Position numbers and translations under genes: made by a program
Assembly: GCA_026724425.1 (NCBI GenBank)
Contig: JAIUCV010000103.1
Span: forward strand, 1 to 64,000
Reading direction: 5' to 3'
DNA length: 64,000 nt
DNA from: Erythrophleum ivorense
Lineage: Eukaryota; Streptophyta; Magnoliopsida; Fabales; Fabaceae
The notes under the pieces: model-generated
The model's input: only the letters and a program-made list of their open reading frames with translations
Databases searched by the model: none
Told to the model about the DNA's origin: nothing
Shown here: positions 24,401 to 36,036 of the stretch, piece by piece
Layout: each line of letters begins with the position of its first letter
How positions within the stretch are numbered: position 1 is the stretch's first letter

Positions 24401-26562
24401 GCACATTTGACCTTATTCTATTGCTAAGAAGAAATTTATGTTCATTGAAATGTGGACTCCTTATGCTGAGAAATCCCTACACAGTATTCAAAATGTAGAT
24501 TGTTGATCCAATATTAATCTACTATGTATCATGACAAATATCTACTAAATGAAATTTAAAGCACACATTAGATATTGATATACCTTTCTTTACAAATCAA
24601 ACATTTTTCTTGGTGTATTCCTTCAGGATGTGGCCCTTTTTTTCTTTTTCCTCTTTGGCAAGAGAAGCATCTTACATCTTTATTATTTGTCATGTGAAGA
24701 AGAGATATGTGCCTCTTCTTGCCATTTTTCTTACAACTTTTTTTCTTGGAGCCACTCGTACTAGTAATAATTTGACATTATTATATTTTATATCTCTCAT
24801 ATTTAGTTTTAAAATAATTCATCATGGCTAATTTGATGACCTTAGGTTTATTTTATATAAAATTGGCTAAATTTGGATTAATGAGTTTTAATTGCATTAT
24901 TATTATATTTGGGTTTAAATTGCCATTATTATAATTTTTCTATCAAATGCCTAATTTGTATTTTTGTTTTATAGACTAGATGGATCAAAAAATTAGAATA
25001 ACATGGATATTTTGAATTAGGCCAAAGATGTAGACTTTATTGTTTCAGAATTAATATTATATTTCTTTTAATATGAAAAATTATAAACCATTGGATGTAT
25101 TTAACCCATCTGAGCCCTTAGATCTTTCTTAGGTTACTTTTAGTCAAATGAATAGTTTCTGAACATCATTCATACAAAGGAAGCCATCACTAGAATAACA
25201 TTCCATTCTCTCTGTTTTTGTTTTTCTTCCATGGCTTTCTAATCTCCTTATATAATCAATCTAGAGTTTGAACTTGATATTGAACTTGAGTTCAAGGTTG
25301 TACTGAATGCTAGTTTGATTTTAATTTCAGAAGAATTTCATTTCTGTTCTTTGTGTTTTCATGTATTTTGGATTGTTTTGGTTTGATAATTCTATTTACA
25401 TGATTACCGTTTTGATGGAGTTATCTAAGAACCAAGTTAATTTAATATGTTGATCAGATTGACAATTGCATTATGAACCACATTTAGGTGTCTGCGTGTG
25501 TTTCTAGTTACGTATAGAACAAATTAGTTTCGTATTGTTAGCTTAAGCGCGGTTACGTTAGGAATAATAATATGAACCGGTTAACATCTTAGATGCTAGT
25601 TTAGGAACATTAAACCCTAACAACCAAAAGATTAAAATCAACCCATAAAATATTGTGAGGTGACAATGAAGGGAAAATATAAGGGGAAGACATAGATTGG
25701 TTACGTTTTGTTTGATTGATTTTCATTTCATTAATTGGTTTTTTATTCTGTTTAATTAGTTCAATTTCGCATTCACATCCCGTTCATTTTAAATTTCAAT
25801 TTTGTGGTTTCTTAAACTAATTGATTTGATTAAAAGTTCATTGGGAGACGACTTAGTGGGTATTGTATTGCAAACTAATAAAAAATCACTAATCTTGGTC
25901 AGTTCAACTACTGCGAGTGAATAGTTTTTCTTGACCAACCATCTAGATTAACTTCATTTGGAACACTTCCTTTATCAATTACTAGCCCATACTCTTCTTA
26001 TGCACATATGGATAATAGTTTATCAATAATCCATTTCTCTTTATATGTGTAATAAGAGATCTTGAATGCAACATAATAGGGAGAAAGTGAGGTAAGCATC
26101 AGTTAACCCAAAAAATGGTTCATACGGTTTCATTCCAAGGGTTGTCAAATAAGAAGCTACATGCCTCATCTGTATTATATATTGCCTTGTCCTTTTATAT
26201 TAATGAGTTTTATTATACATAGTTAGGCCATAAGTACATCTTTAGGTGACTTGTTAGATGAAACAAGCTGAATATCAAATGATTTAAAGATACTTCTTGA
26301 CTGTCCTACGTTCTAGTATGGACTTACAAATGCTATTATTTATGCATTGTTTGATTATTATCATATTGGGGTGGTTTGACAACTCCCAATAATCATATAA
26401 TACTTTAGCATCTTTATCATTGTCATTTGTAGGTCTCGAAGGCCTTTGCACATGAAGGGTAAAGTCATAGTTAAGACATTTTAATTGGAAAAGGACATCC
26501 TTCTTACAAGCTCTATAGTTGCTTCCATATATAATGGTTTTATTGCTACTATCTGTTAACAA
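21450..26562 (-). pseudogene. Decayed copia gag-pol
   Basis: Read on the minus strand, gag-like sequence lies at about 26560-26280 (WELSNHPNMIIIKQCINN) and a basic zinc-knuckle-like region at about 24800-24610. GAG-pre-integrase is at about 24130-24030 (LLHKRLRHISIKRNKRLI), integrase at about 23970-23560 (with RSDKGGKYYG), the integrase tail at about 23425-23220, reverse transcriptase at about 22880-22080 (with LELHQMAVKIAFFNGD), and RNase H at about 21800-21480. Every part carries stops and shifts, so no protein is made. These are polyprotein domains of a plant Pseudoviridae-type retroelement. The interval 24.8-25.9 kb inside it is a foreign LTR. Confidence 0.85.
24825..25935 (+). mobile_element. 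LTR of another retroelement family, nested in the copia
   Basis: This 1.1-kb segment interrupts the copia gag region and resembles 34540-35690 in the same orientation. Shared features are GGCTAATTTGATRAC near the start, TGGGTTAAAT-like words, and a 3' part with GGGAGACGACTTAGTGGGTA followed by GTATTGCAAACTA, a pattern common in plant Ty3/gypsy LTRs. No internal domain or second LTR adjoins it, so it is probably a solo LTR. The ends are approximate. Confidence 0.6.
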
Positions 26563-28637
26563 TTGAGATATAGAAGATGTTATAAGGTAATTTCAAACAT
26601 TAATAATGCTCACTAAAACATTATAAGGCAAATCAACGATCACATTTATTATAAATGCATGCTTATCAATACAAGTCATATTATTTACACAAAAATTGTA
26701 TTACTAAAATCTCTCTGTGGGCGAAGATATTAGCATATAAAATATTTGTATATCATAAATGATGAAATTAGAGTGAATTCATATTTCCTAATACCTGCAG
26801 ACTATCTGGAAAACATAATACAACTTCTATTCTAACTTGCTATTTAGAAAACATAATTATCTATTTGTAGGCTAAAGTATATTATAGTTGCATACTTAAT
26901 TACATTGGATATTTTCAAATCCATATGCAATTATATATTCATAATGCATGCACACAATTATAAAAGATACTGTAACTACTTCTTAATTCATATATGTTGA
27001 TCATAAAAATATATAAGTCTGTTATATATATTAGAAAATGTCCATATAAATGCACTAAGTAAGTTTATTTTAATAAGTATTTATCTTAATTAATTAATCA
27101 ATCAACTAAACTATATGTGATTAATAATTAAAAAAATTGTTCCTTTATAATTATTATATAAATGTGGAAAAAAATTTGTCAAAAACAACTCCATATAATT
27201 TAAACAAAATCAAATGGCATCAAAATAATTTTACAAAGTTTTAAATGTGTCAAAGTTGCCTAAATAAATTTTTTATAAATTTAGACAAATTAAATAACAC
27301 CAATAGAAATTTTTCAAAATTTTTTAATGGGTAAAAAATTGTCCAAAATAATTTCTCTTAATTTTAAACAAATTGATTGATACTAATTATAATTATTTCA
27401 TAGTTTATTTCTAGTTCAAAATAATAAAGGATCAAAACAAAATAAACATAACTTAATGGCTCCATAAATAAATCTTGGATAAATCAAAATATAAGTTTAA
27501 TGCAAATTTTTAATCCAAATTGGCCAAAAAAAGTCTAAAAAAAACCTTAAAAGCCTAAAAACTCTTTTCCCCTCAAAAATTGCATTCCTGTCCAAAAATA
27601 GCCAAAGTTCACTATTCACGACCCATTCAAATGGCCCATTGTCCTTATTCTTTTTTTTTTTAATTTTGTTTAAAAGTTTAAAACAAAGAAAGGCCTAAAA
27701 TGAAATAAATAGAAAATAAACAAAAAGCAAAATATGAAGCCTAAGACATAAGGCCCATCATGAACGACTTTTCACTACAAGCCCTAAAACACGTGTCATT
27801 TGCATTGGGTCAAAATACAACCAACTTCTATGCCAAAGCGACATGTTGTTTCGGAGAGCGACCAAGACAATTTGTGGTTTTAGCCATCTTCTAGTTTCAG
27901 TTTAGTTAGTATAACCCAACTCATATCCATGATAGACCTATGTTTAACTTGTTGCAAGATTCTACACATTCTCCTTCTTCTAAACTTCATTTCTTATGAT
28001 TTCTTATGATTCAAAAGGTAAAACGATCCAAATTTCATGGACATTAATTTTTTGTAGATGAAAAACCCAAAATTATCAACACAATTTCTTTATTCTTTAT
28101 GGTTTTTGACGCTTCAAAGTCCCATCTTGGACAAGTCTTGAGCCAAAATGCTTAGAATCAATTAGGCTTTTGTTTTTTCGACCATCACGAAGTAAAAATA
28201 TGCCAAAAACTCGCTAATATAAAATGCACATTAATGGAACCCTTTTTCACGGTTTTCTTCATGTTTCACAACCAAAAAATTCTCAAACCTCCTTCCAATC
28301 ATACAAATGCATATTTGTTCAAATAAATCAATATTAAATCATCCAAAATATGACTTAAGCCAATTGATTTTTCATAAATTGACATTTATATGAGAAATTA
28401 AAATGTTCTCTATTAAAAGTTTGAGCTTTAACGAAGAGACATACATAGTTTAATTTGCACACATAATATTAACAATTAAATTATACATATGGACATTGAA
28501 AATTTCACCTGATATAATTGAATGGAATAATTTCATAAATTAAATCCCCTACTAGAAAATCCTTAAATTCCTCCATTCCATTAAACTAGGGTTCATTAAA
28601 AAAAATCATATAGCAAGCAAAGGTAATTAGAGTTATA

Positions 28638-28648
28638 CTTTGATACCA
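28638..28648 (-). other. Primer-binding site of the copia element
   Basis: On the minus strand, TGGTATCAAAG lies two bases inside the 5' LTR and resembles the initiator-Met tRNA complement (TGGTATCAGAG) used by most plant copia elements. Confidence 0.75.
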
Positions 28649-28650
28649 CA

Positions 28651-29187
28651 TGTAATCATATCATGTAATTTAATCACAAATAAATTGCAATTCAAATTAT
28701 GCAAAATTGTGGAAGCAAAATAAGGATCTAACCTCCATCCAAGCTATCTAATATTCGATATAGAAAAATCCAATATATTTAATTCACAAAGACATCTGAA
28801 GAGTCAAAGGCACAAGAGAAAGAGAGTTGAAAGATATTAGTTTGAAAGTGAATTTTCTGATAAATGAGTAAGTCATAGTAATAATCTATTAACTAACTCT
28901 ACTTATTAGTAACTCTTAGAAAATGCTAAAGTTAAAACTAATCACTCTCCCATCAAAAGAGATCAATTATTTAATGTGTAGATATCCACTAACTCACAAA
29001 GCAAAACATTTGACAATTAAAATTTGAAAATTGAAAACCACCCATTGAAATAATTTAATTTAAAAATTAAAATATTATTCACTTAATTTTATTTCAAAAT
29101 ATCTTACCTATTAATATTAAATATCTTAAATAAATATTTAACTAAAATAATTTCTTAACAAATATATTTAAATTAAATATTCTAGCA
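28651..29187 (-). repeat. 5' LTR of the copia element
   Basis: 537 bases matching 20514-21043. In element orientation it begins TGCTAGAATATTTAATT and ends ATGATTACA. Confidence 0.9.
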
Positions 29188-29475
29188 ACGTGAAGCAAGA
29201 CACACAATAAAAAAAAAAAAACAAAGGATTTTCTTGTCCACACCAATATCAATCTAACTGCAAAAAGCCAAGCACTTTTTTCTTCCTTAATCTTCTTCCT
29301 CTTGATTAGATTTATTTATAAAACCCCACGCTTCAATTAGAGGCAAACAAAGTTAGAAAAATAAAAATAAAATCATGCTTTGCACAAAACGACTAAAATT
29401 TCTGTTACTTACAATTTCTCTGCCATCAAAGCGCTTACCATATTCCCAGGCTCCACCCATACTTCCTTCTTGAGA

Positions 29476-29989
29476 TTTTTTTTCCCAAGTCCAACACATG
29501 CCTCTTGTTTTGCAGTCATAACATTTTGCGCCTGAGATGAAGAAATTTTTGTGTAAAATATTTGGCCCCCTATTTTCCCTTCAACTTCTGTAGTTCTATT
29601 GATATTATCCCAATTTTAATAACTTTTTTTCATTCGGATTCAACCTTCAAGCAAGATTAATTGGGTTCAAGGTTGAAGCATAGTACAAGGTTCTCCAAAA
29701 CCCATGACTCCTGTGAAGTTGCTAAATGGGTTCTCCAAATCATAATTACATAAAATGCAAACCTCGAACGCCATCATCATTAGAAGAAGAGAAGAAGAAA
29801 CACAGCAAGATAAGATGAACCACTCTCTGTTATGTAATTTCTTTGGTTTCTCTCTACGTGTTTTGACTACAATACATGAGGCGTGCGTTTGATCTGATTT
29901 GCGTAAATTTAGATGAAGGAGGGGGGAAAAGGACTAGGGTTTTGGGAAGGAAGGAAGTGCAAAGAGAAAGTGTTGTTGGGAGAAGGCCA
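29476..29989. other. Unique middle of the foldback element
   Basis: About 0.5 kb that is not part of either arm and is less AT-rich than the surroundings, with GAAGAAGAGAAG-type purine runs near 29785 and 29900. It could be a captured host fragment. I recognise no protein in it. Confidence 0.4.
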
Positions 29990-30534
29990 TGTTTGGTTTG
30001 TGTTGGAAGTTAGAGGGTGGAGCCTGGGAATATGGTGAGACCTTTAATGGCGGAGAAGAAGAAAGTAAGAATTAGAAATTGCAGTTGTTTGGGGCAAAGC
30101 ATGATTATATTTTTATTTTTCTGAATTTGTTTGACCCTGAATGAAGCATGGAGTTTTATAAATAAATCTAATCAAGGGGAAGAAAAACAAAGAAAAAAGG
30201 GCTTGACTTGTTGCTGTTACATTGATGCTTGAGCGTAAAAGATCCTTTTCTCCTTGTGCGCCTTGCTTCATGCTGCTAGAAGGGATGTAACCAAAAAAGG
30301 AAGGCAGATACTCAAACGCATGGTCTTGCTAACTTGGAAGGGAGAAGGGTTACAAAATTACACATCAACATATAACGGTCCCCATCAGCCCTTAACTATC
30401 TACCCAGTAGACAACTAAATGAAATGACCAAATTGATAACGAATTGATTTATAAAGAACTATTTTGGAAGCAAACATACATGAAGAATTAAATTGAGAAT
30501 ATGTCTATATTTAAGGGATTATTATAAAATTTTA

Positions 30535-32214
30535 CTTGTACTCTTTCATTACATATCATTACTTTGTTAAAATTTCCTCTTGATCTTGTTCTAAGTGGAA
30601 CTCAGAGACATATCGAAGCTCTTATCTCTTATGTGGTTTACAAGTTATTAGGTATGGTATTTCAGCTATTTTAATATGTGTATGTGCGTGCGTGTGTTAA
30701 TATTTCAATTATTTTGATATAATTAAAGGTGTTTAAAATGATTTAACTCTTTAAACTAATTTAACCAATCCAATGTATAAAGTGAGTTACACTAGCATAT
30801 TATGGGCCCTTTTAACAAATGGGCTTTTAGCCAATCCCTATTAATCAGGGTAACTCAATTGATTTTTTTTTAAATAGCCATTTCATTTTTTGATACTTTA
30901 TAATTTATATAATAATTTTCTTTTATGTAATGTTTGTATAATTAGATAAAAATATTCATAGCATATAAAAATAACACAATTTATGTCTCTTATCAATTTA
31001 TCATTTAAACAATTCTAAAATAGTTTGATAATATAAGTATTAAATTGAATAAAATATAATTCATATTTCTCTTAATATAACCAAATATTTAGTCAACAGC
31101 AACAAAATATAGATGACATTTATTTTTCAATTATTAATCAAACTAGAAGGCATACTATGAAGTTGTTGAATATTTTAGAATCTCATTAACAAATGTAATT
31201 GAATTTTTAAATGATACTATTATATCAGGCATATAATTTTTCATTTGTAAGCCAGAAATGTTATTTGAATTTTGTTTAATTTGATACCATCACATTATTT
31301 TAAGAATTCTTGAATGATAAATTGGTAATAGACGTAAGTTGTATTGCTTTTATAGGTGAAGCATTTTTTAATTTTCATGTGCATTATATATAATAATAAC
31401 ATATAAAATTGGTTTAAAAATTAAAACTGGTAGCCTAGGCCACATGGCGCATTAAGGGGCAAGCTTGGCCAGGTTAGGCAAATATTATAAATCTTTTTTT
31501 GAATAGATGGGCTCACTCAACTTATCCCGCCCATGTTAAAAACTTTATGTGGACTAGCTCATATGGGTTGAGTGGCCCACTTTGTTAGCCTTATGTATAG
31601 TGAATGTCATAATATAAGATGTGGTGGTAATTAAAATTATCAGTATATTTAATATTACAATGAAAACGTATGATGATATAACTGATATTTATAAAAATAA
31701 TTTAAACTACAATTATTTTAAACTGTAAACTTTAATAAAAAAATATATATCTAACATCTAATGTCTATCAATGTCAATTTTTTTATATATTTTAGTATAC
31801 TAAACATAAATATATTAATCAACAAGAAATAGCTTAATTTGTACTTGGTCAACCCAAAAAATAATAATAATAAAACTTATATGGTAGAAATGTACAATTG
31901 AGTTATGTCAATCAAGAAGTTTTTTGCACAGTACCTATTCATAATTGTTTATTAATAAATATTTACTAATTGCGCTAAACCTTGCTTCAAGATATTGACA
32001 AAATATCAAATGAACTTTCATAGTAGTAATCCATTTAGAGATATGAGAGGAGGGATTTTATTTCTAAGTCAGTAAGAGGAGGTTAAAGGGCGTCCAAAAA
32101 CCAACTCACTAGTGAGAGAGAAACACTTGGGCCAAAGTCCAAGGGCTTGGAAGGAAATGAAAACTTTGTCACCATTATTGAATTTGAAATGGGAACACCT
32201 ACAATAGCATTTTT
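30535..32214. other. AT-rich spacer with a GC-richer patch
   Basis: No gene seen. A patch at about 31425-31600 (GGCCACATGGCGCATT, GGGTTGAGTGGCCCAC) and one near 30800 (ATGGGCCCTTTTAAC) resemble ends of plant DNA repeats, but I could not pair them into one element. Confidence 0.4.
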
Positions 32215-32665
32215 TCTTAATGATTAAAGAAGAATCTATAATTAAGGCATCAACTTGTATGTAACACAACAAAAGCCATAATTAAGGAAGCGCGGAACGA
32301 TCTACTTAAGATTCGATGATGATGGATGGTAACTTAGTATTAGATTTGCTTAATAGTCTTTGTAGTGATGCGGGGCTTCAGAAAGTATTCAAAAACTTTA
32401 TAGTGTGTAATCTAGGGAAGGTCCAAATCCTTGTGAGCACTTTAAAATCTAAATAAGAATTTTAAGCACTATAGGGAGATTTAGGAAGAGTAAACTATAC
32501 TTTAGAGGTCTTTGAGATTTGAAGCTTTTTATAGACTAGTTTCTAATAACAAGATAATAATTTTTTAGAGTTAACTAGTGACAGACAATGAGTTATATGG
32601 CAAACTTTAATTAGGTTTAAAAAATATAATATAGAGTATTTAAAATATGACATGATATATATCTG
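32215..32665 (+). repeat. Segmental duplication block A, copy 2 (uninterrupted)
   Basis: It matches 7812-8057 joined to 11141-11300. At the junction it reads TAAGAATTTTAAGCACTATA, with a single AAGAATTTTA where copy 1 has two GAGAATTTTA flanking the MULE. This is the expected empty site, although copy 2 differs by one base. Confidence 0.85.
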
Positions 32666-33589
32666 TATTAGTTAATAGCTAAATCATTCATGGCCTTTCT
32701 AAAAGAATTATATTTTGATGAAGGTAAGTGCCTTATCAATTCCTGTCTAAACTATTTACTCGAAGACAACTGTCAGAATCTCTTAATCATAAGATTACCA
32801 CTAACCTCACCTATAAATACCAAGGGACCCTAACCTCTTAGGTCTTTATTGATCTTTTCTTGACTTTGCTAAATGGCTTTACTAACTTATAAGTCGAAGC
32901 CCATATTAGGGCACTGCACCCTCTTATGCTCTTATAGGTCATAACCATTAAGCTTTTGAGTTAAATCTAATTATTTGACTAAAAAATTTGTAAAATTTAT
33001 ACTTGTATGAAGTATTACATCTAAATATTACAGATTTGATGGTATGACTCTAATTTTCACTTAAATTTTTTTTAAGATAAAATTGAAGCCTATAATGGTG
33101 ATAGCTTGATAGGGGCACTATTGTCAAGCCATATGAGTCTGACTTGAATGAACAGTTTCAACTTCAATGAATGCTATCCATATTTGCCACGGACAGCCTT
33201 TGTAGGCTAAACCTATCCTTAGCCTACATGTGTTGTTAAGTTAGGATCTTTTTAACCTTGACTTGACAATCACAAGTGAAATTTGGAATAAAATTTCCTC
33301 CCTTCACCCTTAAAATGCATTATTTTAAAGGTATGAGAGCACATTTCATCTTTAGTCGGCGTCTCCTTCTTTAGTTCATCTTCCACATTTCATTTTCAAT
33401 TTGTGTGTAGTTTTCCTTATTTCATTTTGCTTTCATCATTCACAACTTATAAATTTGTAGTGTTCAATTGCTTTTCTCCACTTTCTTTATCTAGTATACT
33501 CCTTTTAAATTTAGTTAAATTAATTTGTATCATTTCTTTACTAACATACTCACATTAAATGCAAACAAAATATTGTTTATGCAACATTT
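32666..33589. other. Intergenic DNA, possibly retroelement-derived
   Basis: A TATA-like CCTATAAATACC near 32810 lies in a stretch resembling an LTR promoter, but no paired end or body was found. No gene seen. Confidence 0.35.
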
Positions 33590-34235
33590 TTTATTTATTT
33601 TATAAATTGTTATTATTTAAATTATATATTTTCATATATTTCTTTGTTATATTTATTTTAGTTGTGGTTTTTTTGTTATATTTATTTAGTTTTCATAAAT
33701 TTTTTTATATTTATTTCATTTTTATTTATTCGTTTGTTATATTTATTTTCTTTGCATTAATTATTTGTGTTATATTTATTTTATTTGTATTTATTTTTTA
33801 TTATATTTATTTTTTTTGTGTTTATTTTTTGTTATATTTATTATGTTTGCATTAATTTTTCTCATGTCATATTAATTTTGTTCACATTTATTTGTTTGCT
33901 ATTTTTATTTTATTTGCATTAATTTTTGTGCTATATTTATTTTGGTAGCATTGATTTTTTTGTTATATTTATATTATTTGCATTAGTTTTTTTGTATTTA
34001 CTATGTTTGTATTTATTTATTTGTTATATTTATTTTGTTTGCATTTATTTTGTGTTATATGTATTTTGTTTGCATTAAATTTTTTATCATATTTATTTAG
34101 TTTGCATTTTTTTGTTTGTCATATTTATTTTGTTCACATTAATTTATTTGTTATATCTCTTTTGTTTGCATTAATTTTTTTGTTGTTTGCATTAAATTTC
34201 CTTGTTATATTTATTTTTATTTGCATTTATTTCAA
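33590..34235 (+). repeat. Degenerate minisatellite-like tract
   Basis: Some twenty irregular copies of a unit of about 30 bases of the form TTTGTTATATTTATTTTGTTTGCATTA. Spacing and ends vary. The long open frames across it are low-complexity artefacts (Phe, Leu, Ile, Tyr-rich). Confidence 0.85.
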
Positions 34236-34539
34236 AAAATTCTTATTTACAAATCATACTATAAAAAAAATAATGACTACCAGAAATGAGATTGTATGTA
34301 TATTTACAAATAAACGAATTTATGATAGTCCAAAAAGTGTAACATTTGAATGCGTTAGAGTGAAAATAATAAAAGTTAATTTAGATATTACTTTAGAAAG
34401 GTTGAAATAAATGATTGGGCAAAAGTTACGACTTCCTTTGAATTAATTTGTGTCTGAGCTAATATATAGGTACTTAAATCTAACTGATAATACAAGTAAT
34501 TATATATTTTCTACTCCTTATACTTAGTTTTATAATAAT

Positions 34540-34636
34540 TCAATGGGGCTAATTTGATAACATTATATTCATTTTATATTATTTGGGTTAAATAGGTATT
34601 AATGTATTTTAATTGCATAATTATTGAATTTCTTTA

Positions 34637-34705
<69 letters not shown>

Positions 34706-35690
34706 CTTTGATCAACAGAGGCCCAATAATCCATATTTATGTTCTTGTGTATAAGCTAAGTTGCACAAATGGATTTAGATGTTTAACAGAGAACTTTAAA
34801 TGCTAAATTATTTCATTTAGAAATTAATAAAGTATTTTTATAGTTCTAAACCATATGATGTAATCCTAACCTATCTAATCTTTAGATTTTTCCTTAGATT
34901 ATTTTGACTGAGAATACACTTTCTTTTACATCATCTTCATAACCTTTGCAAACTTTTCCCCCCTCTCTCTGGAGCGTGCTATTCCTTTCATGGCGTTTTG
35001 AACTCTTCTGTGATCGATCTAGAATACCAAACTTGATGTCAAAACTTGAGTCTATGGTTTGATTATACATATTAGTTTGATTTTAATTATAAAACAAATT
35101 TCTTCTTCTTCTTCTCTATGTTTTTGTGTTAATCTCGATTACATTGGTCGAGTGATTTAAATTGCATAATTACTTGTTCGTGCATGATTTGAGAGTTATG
35201 TTTGATTTAATTAGTTAATTGATTAATCAAATTCATTCTCTTTATTACACTAAAAGTTTCTATGTGTTAATCTTGCTATGTTCGAATAAGGATTGGTTCT
35301 ACGTTATGTTAGGCTTAATAATAGGAACAAATCATAACTCTAGATGGTAATTTAAAGACATCAAATAAGAATAATAAGGAGATTAAAATTGAATCAGGAA
35401 AATCTTTAAAGGATGAGGGAGGTGAGATGTCAAAGGAGGGAACTTAAGATCCATTGCACTTTGTTAAATTGATTTGTTTCTCAATCTATTTCATTAGTTA
35501 GTTTCCTATTTTGGTTAATCTCTTAATTACATATAAAATCTCTATTCAAATTAATTTCAATTTTGTAATTTGCTATAATTATTTAATCTGATTGGTCTGA
35601 CCAAAAGTTCCTTGAGAGACGACTTGGTGAGCATTGTATTGCAAATTAGTTAATTTAACTAATCTTGGCTGGTTTGATAACTGTGAGTTT
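34540..35690 (+). mobile_element. Second copy of the LTR family nested in the copia
   Basis: It resembles 24825-25935 along its whole length, including CTTGAGAGACGACTTGGTGA and GTATTGCAAATTAG near the 3' end. It differs by an uninterrupted ATT microsatellite (34637-34704) near its left end. No retroelement body adjoins it. The ends are approximate. Confidence 0.6.
34637..34704. repeat. (ATT)n microsatellite
   Basis: About 22 perfect ATT units. It is translated as a poly-Tyr artefact in one frame. Confidence 0.95.
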
Positions 35691-36036
35691 TTCTATTATC
35701 ATTAATATGATACCAAATGTGTAATTTAGAGGATAATTTTAATGTCTGGAGATCTAACAAGTGAACTTACGATGTCCATCCTAATTGACTGGTGCTAAGT
35801 TGCACGTATATATCTCAACTAATCAAGTAAATCTTAGCTTCAAATTACAACTAGTGGAAGACTATGTTGCATATATACTCCTATTTTCCAGCAATATGCA
35901 TGAGCCAGTAGAACAAACATCCTTATTCAATCTACATATGGGAGACATTCACCTATTTGATCTACAAGCTAGCTATACTTAACAATATAACATCCCTTCT
36001 ATGGATTATACACCCTAATCGAGTTCATCCCATCAA
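35691..36036. other. Spacer between the LTR copy and the MULE relic
   Basis: An open plus-strand frame at about 35785-35982 has no recognised domain; it might be decayed N-terminal sequence of the Mutator protein that follows. Confidence 0.3.

Larger units (their letters stand above)
20514..29187 (-). mobile_element. Ty1/copia LTR retrotransposon, minus strand, decayed
   Basis: Two direct LTRs (20514-21043 and 28651-29187) bracket decayed gag-pol reading on the minus strand. The LTRs start TG and end CA in the element's own orientation. The primer-binding site beside the 5' LTR reads TGGTATCAAAG, and a purine tract adjoins the 3' LTR. Domain order gag, GAG-pre-integrase, integrase, reverse transcriptase, RNase H is the copia order. 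Flanking pentamers GCGTA (20509-20513) and ACGTG (29188-29192) each differ by one base from GCGTG, which fits a duplicated GCGTG with one C-to-T-type change in each copy. The mirror arm of the host element has GCATG at the same place. An LTR of another family lies within it at 24.8-25.9 kb. Confidence 0.92.
20259..30534. mobile_element. Foldback/TIR element split by the copia insertion
   Basis: The left arm is 20259-20513 plus 29188 to about 29475; the right arm is about 29990-30534 inverted. The arms pair over about 540 bases. Paired words include CCCTTAAATA near 20275 and 30515, ATTATCAATTTG near 20352, CTTGATTAGATTTATTTATA near 29295, and ATATTCCCAGGCTCCACCC near 29450. Without the 8.7-kb copia the element is about 1.6 kb, with roughly 0.5 kb of unique middle. 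A loose flank match, CTTGCTCTT (20244-20252) against CTTGTACTCTT (30535-30545), may be a decayed Mutator-size target duplication. No transposase is present. The superfamily is uncertain; long arms favour a MULE or foldback type. Confidence 0.75.

Noticed and set aside
30740..31600. GGGCC-rich patches that could be ends of a hAT-type element
   Set aside because: The two patches do not pair convincingly and no target duplication was found.
33559..34410. Long hydrophobic open frames that look like membrane proteins
   Set aside because: They are translations of the AT-rich minisatellite-like tract.
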